DNA of 43,303 nt, taken from Thecamonas trahens ATCC 50062. Its lineage: Eukaryota > Apusozoa > Apusomonadida > Apusomonadidae. Positions 27,892 to 38,190 of this stretch are shown one piece after another. The translations under genes and the position numbers were made by a program. Location of the stretch: assembly GCF_000142905.1 (NCBI RefSeq), contig NW_013657623.1:86938-130240 (forward strand), read 5' to 3'. Position 1 is the stretch's first letter. Every line of letters begins with the position of its first letter. The notes under the pieces are model-generated. The model was not told the origin of the DNA. It made no database searches and worked only from the letters and a program-made list of their open reading frames with translations.

Positions 27892-30800
27892 CTAGAGGGT
27901 GCGGATGGGAATGGCAGTAGCAGGTGGAGACACAATCTGCGAGGAGAATGATGTCGATGACGATGAGGACGGCGATGAGTCCGAGTCGGAGCAGAGCGAT
28001 GAGGACGACGAGTTGCTCGAGTCAGACGAGCGAGACTGGGTGCGCGATTGTGTGGGGGCACAACTACAGCGTCAGCCGCGATGGGCTGCATGACGGCGGA
28101 AGTGTAGAGCTCGGTCTGGACGGATGCGCTCATAATCGCGGGCGCCGAGTCGGCTGAGGCAGTCGACGGCGTGTCGTTGGACGACGATAGCTCGTGACAA
28201 GCGAGCTGCGCGTTCGAAACAAAGGTGACTGCTGATGGCCGTGCCGCAAACAGAACCACTGCCATGGTATCAAATCGAATGATCGAGCCGGTCAGCCGTT
28301 CGCCGAAGTCGAGCGGTGGTGGCGGTGGCTCTGCAAGCCAAGTTGGAAGCGATGGGCCCAGAGCATGTTCCGGCCGGGCCACAAGCTCATCAAACGACAC
28401 ATCGAGGAGAAGGAGCGAGGTGCCAACGGCAGCCAGTGGTGCCGCGATGCCATGGGCTCGGCCAGAGGTGGCAAAGACGATGACACCCGCTTCGCGACTT
28501 GTGGCAAGCTCGCGGACTTCCACGGGAGCGGCAGCAAGCGGAAAGCGAACGGCGACCACGACAAGGACGTCTGAGCGATTCTCCGCTATGGTGATAGACT
28601 CGGCGGCCATACTGGCCACAAGGGCGGTCCGGACAGCGCCTGGCGGATAGACAACAGCTTCGATCGGGGACGGCGAGGAGACGAGGGCGTGCACATCGAG
28701 TCCGGGCACAAGCGACGACATACTCAGCTGGTTCAAGAGATCCGCATCCAGCCAGGCAGCTGCGACCGGATCGACCTCAGCGTCGACCACTAATCCACTG
28801 AGTGGATGGACTACGAGATGGGCATGGATCTTGCCCAGTTGCGTTCCAAGATGGCTGCAGACAGCAGCACGCTTCTCAACTAGCTCGGTCTCGAACGGGC
28901 CGAGCGTTTGCAGGGGCGTTGGAGGAATGACGACGCTGTCCGCAGTGTGGCGGAGGCCAGAAGTTAGATCGCGGAAGAAAAACGTGAGCCGGTAGCGTCC
29001 AGAGGCCTCCGATGTGGCGCCGGCAGGCACCATGTGCACATCACCATCAACAAGATGCGGGACAAAGCCGATGGCAAAGGTGCTGTGCGGGTTGTCGAGC
29101 CGGATATTGGAGTTGCCAGGCGACGGTGACGGCGCCACTTTCCGCAACGCGCGGCGTGTAAAGCCCCGGTGCGTGCTTGTTGACGGCTGCACCTCTATCA
29201 GCGACAATCCAAACTGGCCGCGCGACGGCGTCGGCCGGTAGTGCGTGACCCAGACGAACGCCGTCAACCGCGCATCGGACGAGGAGTTGGCCGAGGCAAA
29301 CGGCGTGATGGCCACCTTGCGCGGCGGAAGCTGCATGTGGCGCAGCAGTGGGTCTATACTGGCTGGTTGAGCCTTGGCGGCTTCTGCGAGCTTCGGCACG
29401 CAGTCGGAGATAGGAAGGCGAAGCAGCGAGCGCGGCGGAATACCAAAGAACGAGACATCGCCGTCCATGCCCACGATTGTACGCGAGTTGGCCGAGACCT
29501 CAAGCACACAGCGGCGGACAAGGCCTGGTGCATTCAGACTCCGCTCCAGGGCTTCCAGCTCGATAAACTCGCCCGTCTCGATAAAGTGTGCAAGCTGTGG
29601 AAGGAGCTGAATGATCTCTGGCCGGATGATAAAGATGAGCGAGCGCGAGCGCTGTGCCTCATCAGTGATCGACGCCACTAGCCGCGCAAATACAACCGCG
29701 TAGACCAAGCCCAGAAAGACAAGCTGGCTCACAATGATGGCGACGGCAATGATGCGGACAACGTGCAACTCGGCAGCATATGCATCGCCGATGATGGTGA
29801 CAGCTTCTTCCAGCAGGGCATTAAGCTGGCTATCTTCAAGCGCAGCAAGCTCGTCCGCGACGTCGTGGACAACCAGCGAGGCATTGGTTGAGGTGAGGTT
29901 GGCCGAGAGCGTGTGAAGCGCATGGGCCTGACTAACATAGCCTGCAAGCAAGGTGTCGAGGCCGCGAGCGTACATCAGATTGTCAAGGGCGGGAAACTGG
30001 CCATCGGTACCGGCCGCTGCAGCGTTGCCGTACTTGACAAACATGTGCGCGTCCCAGAGAGCATTGGCTGATTCGACGAGTGCACCTCGGACGCTCTCGA
30101 TGTCGGGGACGGAGATGGATGTCTTGAGTGGGTTGATACCAAGAGCACGTTGCGCGTGGATGCTGAGTTGGTAGGCGCTGAAATGAATGGCAGCGGCGTG
30201 GTACCGGCGGATGCCAGCCTTGTTGATAGTGGACCCGTGCGAGCGGACCGAAGAGGCGTAGATCAAGCCTACAACAAGAAACGCTAACGACAATGTTGCC
30301 AGAACCACCAATGCACCAGTGATTCGGTAGAAGACTCGATGGAGTATGGAAAGGCGACCGCCCGAAGTGATGCCGGCGTGGCGCAGTCGACTCCGCGCGG
30401 CTGCGGCGTTGTGTGAGCTTGACAGGACTGTTCCGCCCGAGCCTGCTCCGCCGGTGTCCGAGCCGTTGCCGTCGATGGTCGAGTCGCAGGAAGACACATC
30501 CGCGTCGATATGAATGCTCAGCATGCCGGCGTCAAGACCGTCAGTGGGGCCGTTGGTGTCTGAGAGCTGGGCGTGGCGTTGATCAAAGTCAGCAAGCGCT
30601 GTCGAGAACTCGTTCGAGACCTCGGCGGCGATGGCTGGTGGGATGGTGGAGAAGAGACGGAACGACTCTCGTTGCTCGTAACGCAGTGCTCGATGCGACG
30701 GGTAGAGCACAGCACCACCAATAATGATGACGGTGACTACAGAGGCAATGCACACCACGAGCTGTGTTGTGCGAAGCGAGTTAACAGCGGCGCGGATGCT

Positions 30801-33800
30801 GGCCACAAACAGAGCGCCGCCGCGACCAAAGGCGGCACCAAGCTCACCAGTACCACCAAAGCCGCGGATGTTGTCACGAACAAAAAGGACGTCCGAGTCG
30901 ATGTTCGACACGGAGATAGGCCAGGGGGCCAGGGGGCGGGAGGCCACAGAGCGAACAGATGCAATCAGCTCGGCACCGGCGTCCCAGAGAGATCGCTGTC
31001 GCGTGGTACGGACGACGGTGCCAGAAGTCGGTTTGTGCACGGCGTAAATGACCGGGATGTACGGTGAGCGCCAGAGGGCGTCCAGTTGAGGCGATGAAAG
31101 TCGTGCCGAGCCATACGTTTTGCGGTACATTCGGGACATATGGTCGCTAAGCGTGTCCGCGAGGGTGGCGAGGACACCAGCATGCTCGGCGGCATGGTCA
31201 CGGTCGATCCGCGAGGCGAAATCTTGCTGAACATGTGTTGTATGGAGATCCATCGAGAGCGAGAGCTTGCGCATGCGACCGTACGTGTTCATCATACGGA
31301 GCTTTTCGTCAAAGTCCTTGTACTGCGCAATAAGAAAAGCAAAGCCGATGACAAAGAGCAGGCCAAGAACGGCCGATGCGACGCGGAGCGACCAGCGGAG
31401 GCGGAGCACAGCGCGTGACTTGGCAGAGAGCGCGCGTTGCCGGGCAGCCCGATACCGGCGCAGGGTCTGATGGGCAATGCCCGACGAAATGGGCGACGAA
31501 ATCCCACTTTGCGATCCCGAGTCGGAGCTGCGGAGCGAAGACAAGCTATTGCGGGAGAAAAGGGCAGCGCGCGGTCGGCGGCCGGTGGACTGGGGAACCC
31601 GAGAGCTGCTCTCGGACAAACTGGCGTTGGTGCGGTCGACGATCGACGGGGCAGACGACTCAGTCCAGGATGTTGCCACCAGTGTCTGGCGAGTGACGGA
31701 CGAGACACCAGCTTCTGCCCGATGCGGCGAGGCAGACGCCGGTCGGGGCCGCACGGACGGCGGCGATGACGGTAGCGAGCGGCGGGAGCCGGGAGGCCGC
31801 CTCCGGCGTCGTGCTTCGGTATCAGAGGTGGCACTAGAAGGCGACAATTTGGAAACGCCGGACGCCGACGAGGAGCTGCTCCTGATGGGATGGTGGCCGC
31901 TGGTCGAAACGCTGGCAGAGGCGCGGTGACGGGTGCGGGAAGAGGTGCGAGCGTGGATAATGCGGTGAGATGAAGTGCCTCGTGGCGGTGTCGAGTCTCG
32001 CGTTGGCGAGCCGATGACCAAGCGTTGGAACTTGGACGCGCGACCACCGTTGAGAGCGACTGAGGCCCGCGAAATCTTGCGATCAATGACCGCGTGGTAG
32101 CTTTGCCGCATCCGCGAGGAGCCTGGGAGCGATGAAACTGAGCCGCGGCGGGAGTGACTCGCGCTGGGCACACCCTCTGAACTGAGAGAGGCGGACCGAC
32201 ACGAGGCCGAGGCCTCTGCGACAGAGCGGCCGGCCTTATCGTTGGCGGCTGCAGCTGCGTATGACTCTGCACGAGCGCGGAAGGCGTCGGCCACCTCATA
32301 GTTGCGATCAAAGTGCTCGACAAAGTCGGCGTAGATATTCAGAAGATCATACGAGTACGAGAAGCGGGTGAGAAGCTGGGCGTAGGCGGCTTTGGCGGCG
32401 GCCCTGGCGGCAGTGAGGGCCGATACGAGGTCAGAAAAGGCGTCGGCGTCGACGTCAGCGTCCTGGATGAGGACCCAGAGGCGATGGGTAAGCGAGAGGG
32501 CGTGGCGATGAGCGATAGAGGCGACGTTAAAGTGCTCCTCAAACTCGACAAACGAGGCGACGTCCAGTCCGCCGTGGACAGCACCACCGCCGCGGGCCTC
32601 GTTGAGAAGCGAGCGTTCAAAGGCGTAGACGGCGTAGCGGGCATCGAGTGACGAAGTCATGCTCTTGGTGGCACGGGCGGCAGTGAGGGCGGCGGCGGCG
32701 GCCTGGGGCGAAAAGGCGGTGGTGTAGAGTGCGTAGGTGACGCGGACGACGGTCGATTGCGGATACAGCTCGGTGCCAAGCTCAAAGAGCGCCGCCGCAT
32801 GGTGGTCGTATACCTTGGCAAGGGCATGGAGCGAGGCAAGCGGATCATCTGGATCCGAGGCAGCATCCGAGGCATGGGCAGCTCGCACGCGAGCGCTGAG
32901 GTAAATACGCACAGCACGCTCGACAGCGCGCGGCGAGGAGAGAAACGACCGGCGGAGGGCGGCACCGAGACGAGCAGCCTCTGCGGCAGCGGCGGTGTCG
33001 CCACTTAGCGGATCAATTTGAGTTGCATGCGGAAGTGAGAAGACCGTGTCACTAAGAGGAACGGTTGTGGCGCTGGCCTGGAGGGCCTGTACCCACTCTG
33101 GGAGACGATCGAGGCGACGACAGATGCTGGCTTCCAGGCGAGAGAGGCGGAGGCGGACGAGGGCAGCGGCAGCCAGGGCAAGAGCGAGGGCGGAGGACGG
33201 GATGAGGTAGATGGGCCATGACGCGGTGCGTGAGGCATTGACAACGGCGATGGCGGCACCAACGGCAGCACCGAGAAGCGCACCGTAGGCGGCACCGACG
33301 GCAGTGTTGGTTGTGGCCGAGTAGTATGGCAGGCGAGTGAGGTGAAAGTAGAGGAGAAAGGCAAAGACAACAACGATGATTGTAGCCTTGATCTCAGCGA
33401 GCGAGTCGGGCGGTGGGATGCGAAAGGTGGCGGCGATGATCGACTTTGCGGTGAGGAGGAGGAGGGAGCAGCGGCCGAGCGGGCGGGCAAAGACGTCGGG
33501 TGAGTGCGGCCGCGGATCAAAGTAGACAAGGGCCATAGGCAGGGCCATAGCAAGCAGGGCAACAAGAATGGTGGCGGCGGAGACGGCCAGGCCGAGCCCC
33601 CACCCGGTGTAGCACTTTGTGTCGGGATCGAGGAGCCAGCCGTACGAATGGGCGGCGTCGGGGCCCTCGGTGGCGACGCATGCGAGCGGAATGAGAAGCA
33701 GCTGAATGATGGGAATGTAGAAGATGGTGAGGGTGGGCATGACAAATATGTTGAGGGTGGTGATGGGCCAGGTGAGCTGGGCGCCGCGTCCAGTGGAGAA

Positions 33801-34166
33801 GGCGTGCATGACAGCTAGAAGATTGCCAAAGACAGCGAGGAGGAAGACGACCACAACACCGCCGAGAGCGAGGAACATCGGTCGCGAGAGGAGGACCAAG
33901 GCGAGTGAGACTATGGAGAGATCGTCGACATCGGGATGGACTGATGAGGCAAGCGCTTCCGTCGGCGAGTGCGCCATGGGAAAGGCAGCGTGAAAGGCAA
34001 AGGCCATCAGCTGGGCCATATCAATGGTGAACACTGCGGCGGCCCGCCACGCCGGTGGTGGCGATCGGGCCTGGTGCATGGCATAGAGGGCGGCAAAGAG
34101 TCCGTCCTGCACGCTCTTTGCCCACTTGCGAAGCCCGCGGACCATAGTGTCTGGTCCGGAGAGCAT
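27892..34166 (-). CDS. TmcB-like giant membrane protein (TM bundle, TPR-like, sensor, PAS-like)
   Basis: About 2091 residues. An N-terminal bundle of about eight membrane segments covers residues 45-345 (FLALGGVVVVFLLAVFGNLL, LVALLAMALPMALVYFDPRP and others). Helical TPR/HAT-like repeats follow at about 420-640 (YPQSTVVRVTYALYTTAF; LNIYADFVEHFDRNYEVADA). A long Ser/Arg-rich linker comes next, then four membrane segments near 940, 1142, 1298 and 1482 that bound two extracytoplasmic helical sensor-like domains. After the last one is a PAS-like segment (RTIVGMDGDVSFFGIPPRSL). The order matches TmcB/TmcC-type proteins of amoebae, whose role is poorly known. Start may also be ATG 34145. Near the end a one-C undercall at 28054-28058 puts the Ser-rich tail in frame to TAG at 27892; a 32-base intron is an alternative. 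Confidence 0.75.
28054..28058 (-). other. Probable single-base frame break near the 3' end of the TmcB-like gene
   Basis: Coding strand CCCCC. With one more C the frame reads VVVPPTQSRTQSRSSDSSN, a Ser/Asp-rich tail, and stops at TAG 27892. Without it, the frame runs through the spacer into the next gene. No conserved domain tests this site, so it is less certain than the others. Confidence 0.5.
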
Positions 34167-34767
34167 GGCGAGGGAGGAGCAAGTGAGGTGCGGGTGAGGG
34201 GGGAGGTGAGGTGCGGAAGCCCTCGAGGTGCGGGACAGAGAGCCGGGAGATTGCGTGGAGCAATATGTGGACAGAAATTTTTTCTCGCTAGGATTGGACT
34301 TTCTGCATATGTGGAGAAGGTGTCTACAGGGGATGGCGAACAGGTTTGGATGTTGGGCTGGAAGGAAAGGTTGAGGATGCAGATGAGGTGGTGATGTTGT
34401 TATGAATGGGTGGCTTATCTGTGAGAGCTGGGCTTGACGAGGGTTGCGGAGGAAGTAGCTCCCGACAAAAAAACAATGTCATCGTTTCTGGTCAACTCTG
34501 GGATTGACACAGAGGATGACGTGCTGGCGAAGTGGTTGTGCCGTGCACCCGCCCATTTGGCTCTCACTTGTCTTGCAGGAGGCGGCAGCGGGTGTCGGCA
34601 GCAGCACGGTTAGCGAGGCATAGGAGAGGGAGGAGCCAAGACCGAGTCGCGCGAGCTTGCACACAAGGTGGACAAGGGCTGACGCAAGTAGTGGCGGGGA
34701 TTGGGCTGAAGGAAGCGGAGGAAAGCGTGTGCAAGGAGGCGGCGCGGACAGCAGGCGGCGGCGAGCG
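34167..34767. other. Divergent spacer between TmcB-like and MFS genes
   Basis: About 600 bases. 34170-34260 is purine-rich and 34270-34470 is relatively AT-rich (TTTTTTCTC, AAAAAAACAATG), the most AT-rich stretch of this part and probably promoter. No further gene seen. Confidence 0.5.
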
Positions 34768-36351
34768 ATGGATGCCGCTGGCGGAGCAGGTGGCGATGTG
34801 CTGGCAGGCCGAGTGGGGATGTGGGGTCGGATGCGGGGGCGGATGGCGGGAATGAGGGCGATGGTGGGAGCGATGAACCCCAACGTACGACTGTATCTGT
34901 TGTTTACGGTCTTGTGGCGTGTGACCGGCTCGCTCTCGCTCCGCAACGTCATGTCCATCTACGTCTACTTGCTCTCGGGCGGATCCAACTCGACGGTGGG
35001 GCTCATTTCGGGCCTCAACGGAGTGGTCAACCTCGCGCTGGCGCTGCCTGCCGGGTACTTTGCGGACAAGGTGTCGCGGCAGCTGCTGCTGCGGATTGCC
35101 GGCGGAGTCGGGGTGGCGGCGACGCTTGTGACGGTGGTGGCTGTGGCGACGGACAAGATCTGGCTCTTCTACGCCTTTAATGCGCTCTGGGGCGCGTTTG
35201 AAGGCCTGCAGTCGGCGCCGCTCTCGGCACTATTTGCCGACTCGGTGCCGACGGGCGGGCGGTCGGGCATTTTCTCGGCGCAGTATGCGATCTCGGAGGG
35301 CTCCGAGTTTGTGGGCCCACTGCTGACGGTTCTCCTCTTTGCAGGGCTCGGTAACGATTGGGAGGCTGGGCCGATGCGGGTGGTCATGTACCTGGGCATG
35401 GTCTTTGGCCTGGCCTCGTCGGCTTGCTTGTACTTTTTCGCCGACGATGTGGCGCTCGGGCTCGACTCTGAGGCTGTTAGTCTCGACGCTGTTCCGCTCG
35501 ACGGCGAGGAGCAGGAGGAGGAGGAAGAAGACGACGATGGTGATCTTGTGGGTGACGTATCAAGTGATGGGGCCGAGCTGGCGCTGCTTGCGACACGAGG
35601 TGACGTCGCTGGCGATGCGGAGGTCTGTGTGGTGGAAGGGACCAGGGCAGGAGCTGCGCGGCAGCGGACAACGTGCTTTGGGTTGCTCACGCCACGTGCA
35701 GTGCCGTTTCTGCTCGTAGCAACGGACCTGTGCTTTGCGTGGGGTGCCGGGATGACTGTGGCGTACTTTTCGCTGTGGCTCACCAACGAGTACCATCTCT
35801 CGCCGATCGGGCTCTCGCTGGTGGTCATTGCCGGGTGCTTTGCCACGATTGCGTCCACGACGGGTGCACAGCGGATCTCGCAGTGGTTTGGGCGGCTGCA
35901 AACGTCAATCACGTTCAAGTTTTCGGGCATTGCTTGCCTCGTCACGCTCTCGATCATCCAGCCGCTGTGGCTCATTGTGGTGCTGTTTGTGGTGCGTGTG
36001 GCGTTCGCGCGTGCGGGCGTCCCGCTCGACCGGTCAATTGTGATGGACGTGGTGAGCAAGGAGATGCGCGGGCGGTGGAACACGTTTGAGGCCATCGGCG
36101 CAGTCTCGTTCACGGGCTCGGCCGTGATCGGCGGATACTTGGTCGACGCGACGTCGTATCGGACCACGTTTCTTATTACGGCAGCACTGTACAGCGCTGG
36201 GACCTCGATCCTCATCCCGATCCTGCCGTTTGTGCCGCGGTCCGAGAAGGTGCTGCGGATGTCGACCGGGTATGCTGCAGTGGGCGAGGGTGAGGGCGAG
36301 GGCCAAGCTGACGGCGGAACGAGCGGGGGCAGTGAACTCGAGGATGACTGA
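34768..36351 (+). CDS. Major facilitator superfamily transporter
   Basis: An MFS carrier of about 500-530 residues with about 11-12 membrane segments in two halves. The first half has LRNVMSIYVYLLSGGSNSTV, GLISGLNGVVNLALALPAGY and the loop 2-3 signature GYFADKVSRQLLLR, a form of the MFS motif GxxxDRxGRR. An acidic cytosolic loop (EEQEEEEEDDDGD, from about 35505) divides it from the second half, which has LWLTNEYHLSPIGLSLVVIA, VSKEMRGRWNTFEAIGAVSF and an acidic-Gly tail. The start is unclear: in-frame ATGs are at 34657, 34768, 34819, 34831, 34843, 34852, 34861 and 34873. The conserved part begins at MNPNVRLYLLFTVLWR (34873), and the Gly/Arg-rich sequence before it may be leader. The substrate is not predictable. 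The 3' end is followed by 170 bases and the convergent TMEM144-like gene. Confidence 0.8.
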   Translation: MDAAGGAGGDVLAGRVGMWGRMRGRMAGMRAMVGAMNPNVRLYLLFTVLWRVTGSLSLRNVMSIYVYLLSGGSNSTVGLISGLNGVVNLALALPAGYFADKVSRQLLLRIAGGVGVAATLVTVVAVATDKIWLFYAFNALWGAFEGLQSAPLSALFADSVPTGGRSGIFSAQYAISEGSEFVGPLLTVLLFAGLGNDWEAGPMRVVMYLGMVFGLASSACLYFFADDVALGLDSEAVSLDAVPLDGEEQEEEEEDDDGDLVGDVSSDGAELALLATRGDVAGDAEVCVVEGTRAGAARQRTTCFGLLTPRAVPFLLVATDLCFAWGAGMTVAYFSLWLTNEYHLSPIGLSLVVIAGCFATIASTTGAQRISQWFGRLQTSITFKFSGIACLVTLSIIQPLWLIVVLFVVRVAFARAGVPLDRSIVMDVVSKEMRGRWNTFEAIGAVSFTGSAVIGGYLVDATSYRTTFLITAALYSAGTSILIPILPFVPRSEKVLRMSTGYAAVGEGEGEGQADGGTSGGSELEDD

Positions 36352-36521
36352 TATTCCCTAAACGCATTAGGGCTCTCTCTGACGTCCATCGAGATGCCGA
36401 GCGGTAGGTGGCTGAGGCGTACAGGTGGCCATGTTGTTGGTTTTCGGAGGGCGTGCTGAAAACGTACGGGTGTCGGGTCATATGAGGCATGGATGCAAGC
36501 ACTGGCGCTGACTTTCATGGC

Positions 36522-37664
36522 TCATCCGGCAATGGCAAGGAGCGCGCCGCCGCCAAGGACGACGACGGCGGCGACCCAAAAGTGGACGACGCGGCGGCGA
36601 TCCGGAAGCTCATGATAGAGGAGCCAGCCCCAGATGCCCGAGACGAGGAGGGCAAGCTGGACAAGCGGAAAGCCAATGGTGAGGCCTAGGTAGAGGGTGG
36701 CATAAGTGGCGCAAAAGTTGCCGATGGACCAGAGGCAGCCCGAGGCGAGGCCCGGGCCGACTGCGACACGAAAGTGGATGTTAGGGACGGTACGGGTGGC
36801 GAGCGACCAGATGGCAAAGTAGATCGGGGTGATGATAGCGACGCCGACCGAGAACGAAATCACGTACACAATGCCGGTGGCCTCGGATGGAGTCTTGCGG
36901 AGTGGGACCATCATCGAGCCGTTGAACAGGCCGACGCCGAGGCAGTAGGCAAAACCACGAATGCGCTGGCGGAGGGTCGGCTCGGACGGGCCGTCGATGA
37001 TCGGCTCTGCAGTGGCGCCGGCCTCAGCGGCGGCAGCCGGATCGGAGCTGGCATCGGCGTCGGTAGCTGTCACAGCATCGGCGTCGGTTGGGATGAGGAC
37101 AGGCGCCGGGAGAACCGGCAGGAGCGTCCCGTGGTCGTCGGTGGCGGCATCGGCGATAGCGCCGAGAGGCTTGGGCGAGGTCGATATCGGCGCGGAGACA
37201 GCAAAGCCGAGCTTGGCATGTAGCGCCCGAGCAGCTTCCGAGTGTACACAGGCCAGGGCAGCGAGGCCGAGGAGAAGGACGGCGAGAGCTAGGAGAGCGA
37301 GGCCCATGTTGGCCACATCATCGCCAAAGATAAAGGCACCCCAGAAGAAGGAGACGCAGATGGAGGCGCCGGACCAAGCAGAGAAGCCGACAGTGAGGCC
37401 GACATCGCCGATAGCAGCAAGAGCAAGCAGATTTGCCGGGAGCCAGAGCGCAGCGCCGGCAACGCCCCACCAGGTAAAGACAAAGTCGTTGTAGAGGAGG
37501 ACGAGCCAGGAGGAGAAGATGGCTACTGCGTAGTAGAGCTGGAAGACGGCACCAGGCACACCAGCAGCCACCACGCCAGGCGTCTTGACAGGCATCCCCG
37601 TCGAGCCAAAGGCAAGCACAGCCCCTGCAACTGCAAGATATCCATACGTCGTGTCAGAGACCAT
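36522..37664 (-). CDS. TMEM144-like (drug/metabolite transporter-type) membrane protein
   Basis: Starting at ATG 37664 (MVSDTTYGYLAVAGAVLAF) the protein has 380 residues and ten membrane segments, five on each side of a cytosolic loop at about residues 170-240. The first helix contains GAVLAFGSTGMPVKTPGVVA followed by FQLYYAVAIF, matching the family pattern of a substrate-pathway PVK motif followed by FQ..Y. The second half starts RIRGFAYCLGVGLFNGSMMV with PLR, a repeat of the same motif. Proteins of this family are predicted carbohydrate or nucleotide-sugar-type carriers, but function is unproven. Upstream the frame is open but Pro/Thr simple sequence, so it is not included. The gene diverges from the Apollo nuclease gene. 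Confidence 0.8.
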   Translation of the reverse strand: MVSDTTYGYLAVAGAVLAFGSTGMPVKTPGVVAAGVPGAVFQLYYAVAIFSSWLVLLYNDFVFTWWGVAGAALWLPANLLALAAIGDVGLTVGFSAWSGASICVSFFWGAFIFGDDVANMGLALLALAVLLLGLAALACVHSEAARALHAKLGFAVSAPISTSPKPLGAIADAATDDHGTLLPVLPAPVLIPTDADAVTATDADASSDPAAAAEAGATAEPIIDGPSEPTLRQRIRGFAYCLGVGLFNGSMMVPLRKTPSEATGIVYVISFSVGVAIITPIYFAIWSLATRTVPNIHFRVAVGPGLASGCLWSIGNFCATYATLYLGLTIGFPLVQLALLVSGIWGWLLYHELPDRRRVVHFWVAAVVVLGGGALLAIAG

Positions 37665-38190
37665 GACCGGGTGATAGGGAGGGGGGGGGGAAGTGAGAGG
37701 GGAGGAGAGCGAAGATGGACGGATGGTGTGGTTTGGCGGGGGGGAGGGGGGGAAGGGGGGGGGAGGGGAGTAGTATGGCTGATGTGTGTGTGGGGTTGGG
37801 AGGAGGAGATCGGGGTTGGTGGTGGTGGTGATGATGGTGATGGTGGTGATGGTGGCGGTGATGGTGGTGGGGGGTGGGAATGGAGCGATGGTCATGTCTT
37901 GCCAGCCGAGGTCAAGGATCAGGTGAGGCAGGCTTGAGCGTAGCGTTGAGCGTAGCGTTGAGCGTAGTGTTGAGCGTAGCGTTGAGCGTAGTGTTGAGCG
38001 TAGCGATTGTGATTGCGATTGTGATCGTGATCATAATCGTGATTGTGATTGTAACCGGACCGGAGGCGGATTGAAAGGGGGGAGGGGGGGGGTGGCAGGC
38101 GACTTGAAAAAGCGCGCCGCAGTTCGCGCGCAAACCGGACGAAGGCACCCCTCCCCACACACACTCACACTTGTCTTGGACTTGGCGTCG
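37665..38190. other. Divergent spacer between TMEM144-like and Apollo genes
   Basis: About 525 bases: poly-G tracts (37680-37770), GGT/GAT repeats (37810-37880) and the 12-bp/6-bp array. No gene seen. Confidence 0.6.
37934..38053 (+). repeat. 12-bp array passing into a 6-bp array
   Basis: Six copies of TTGAGCGTAGCG, with TG variants in the third and fifth, run into about eight copies of ATTGTG, ATTGCG or ATCGTG. The second array looks like an evolved half of the first. It is 140 bases before the Apollo start codon. Confidence 0.9.

Noticed and set aside
25269-34166. A single 2965-residue protein
   Set aside because: It crosses a GT/GGT-repeat spacer that would encode His/Thr/Pro simple sequence, and a new N-terminus starts at 27611. 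Annotated as two genes, with the alternative noted.
37665-37895. N-terminal extension of the TMEM144-like protein
   Set aside because: Upstream codons are Thr/Ile and Pro/Ser simple sequence from GGT/GAT and poly-G repeats; ATG 37664 starts the first membrane helix as expected.
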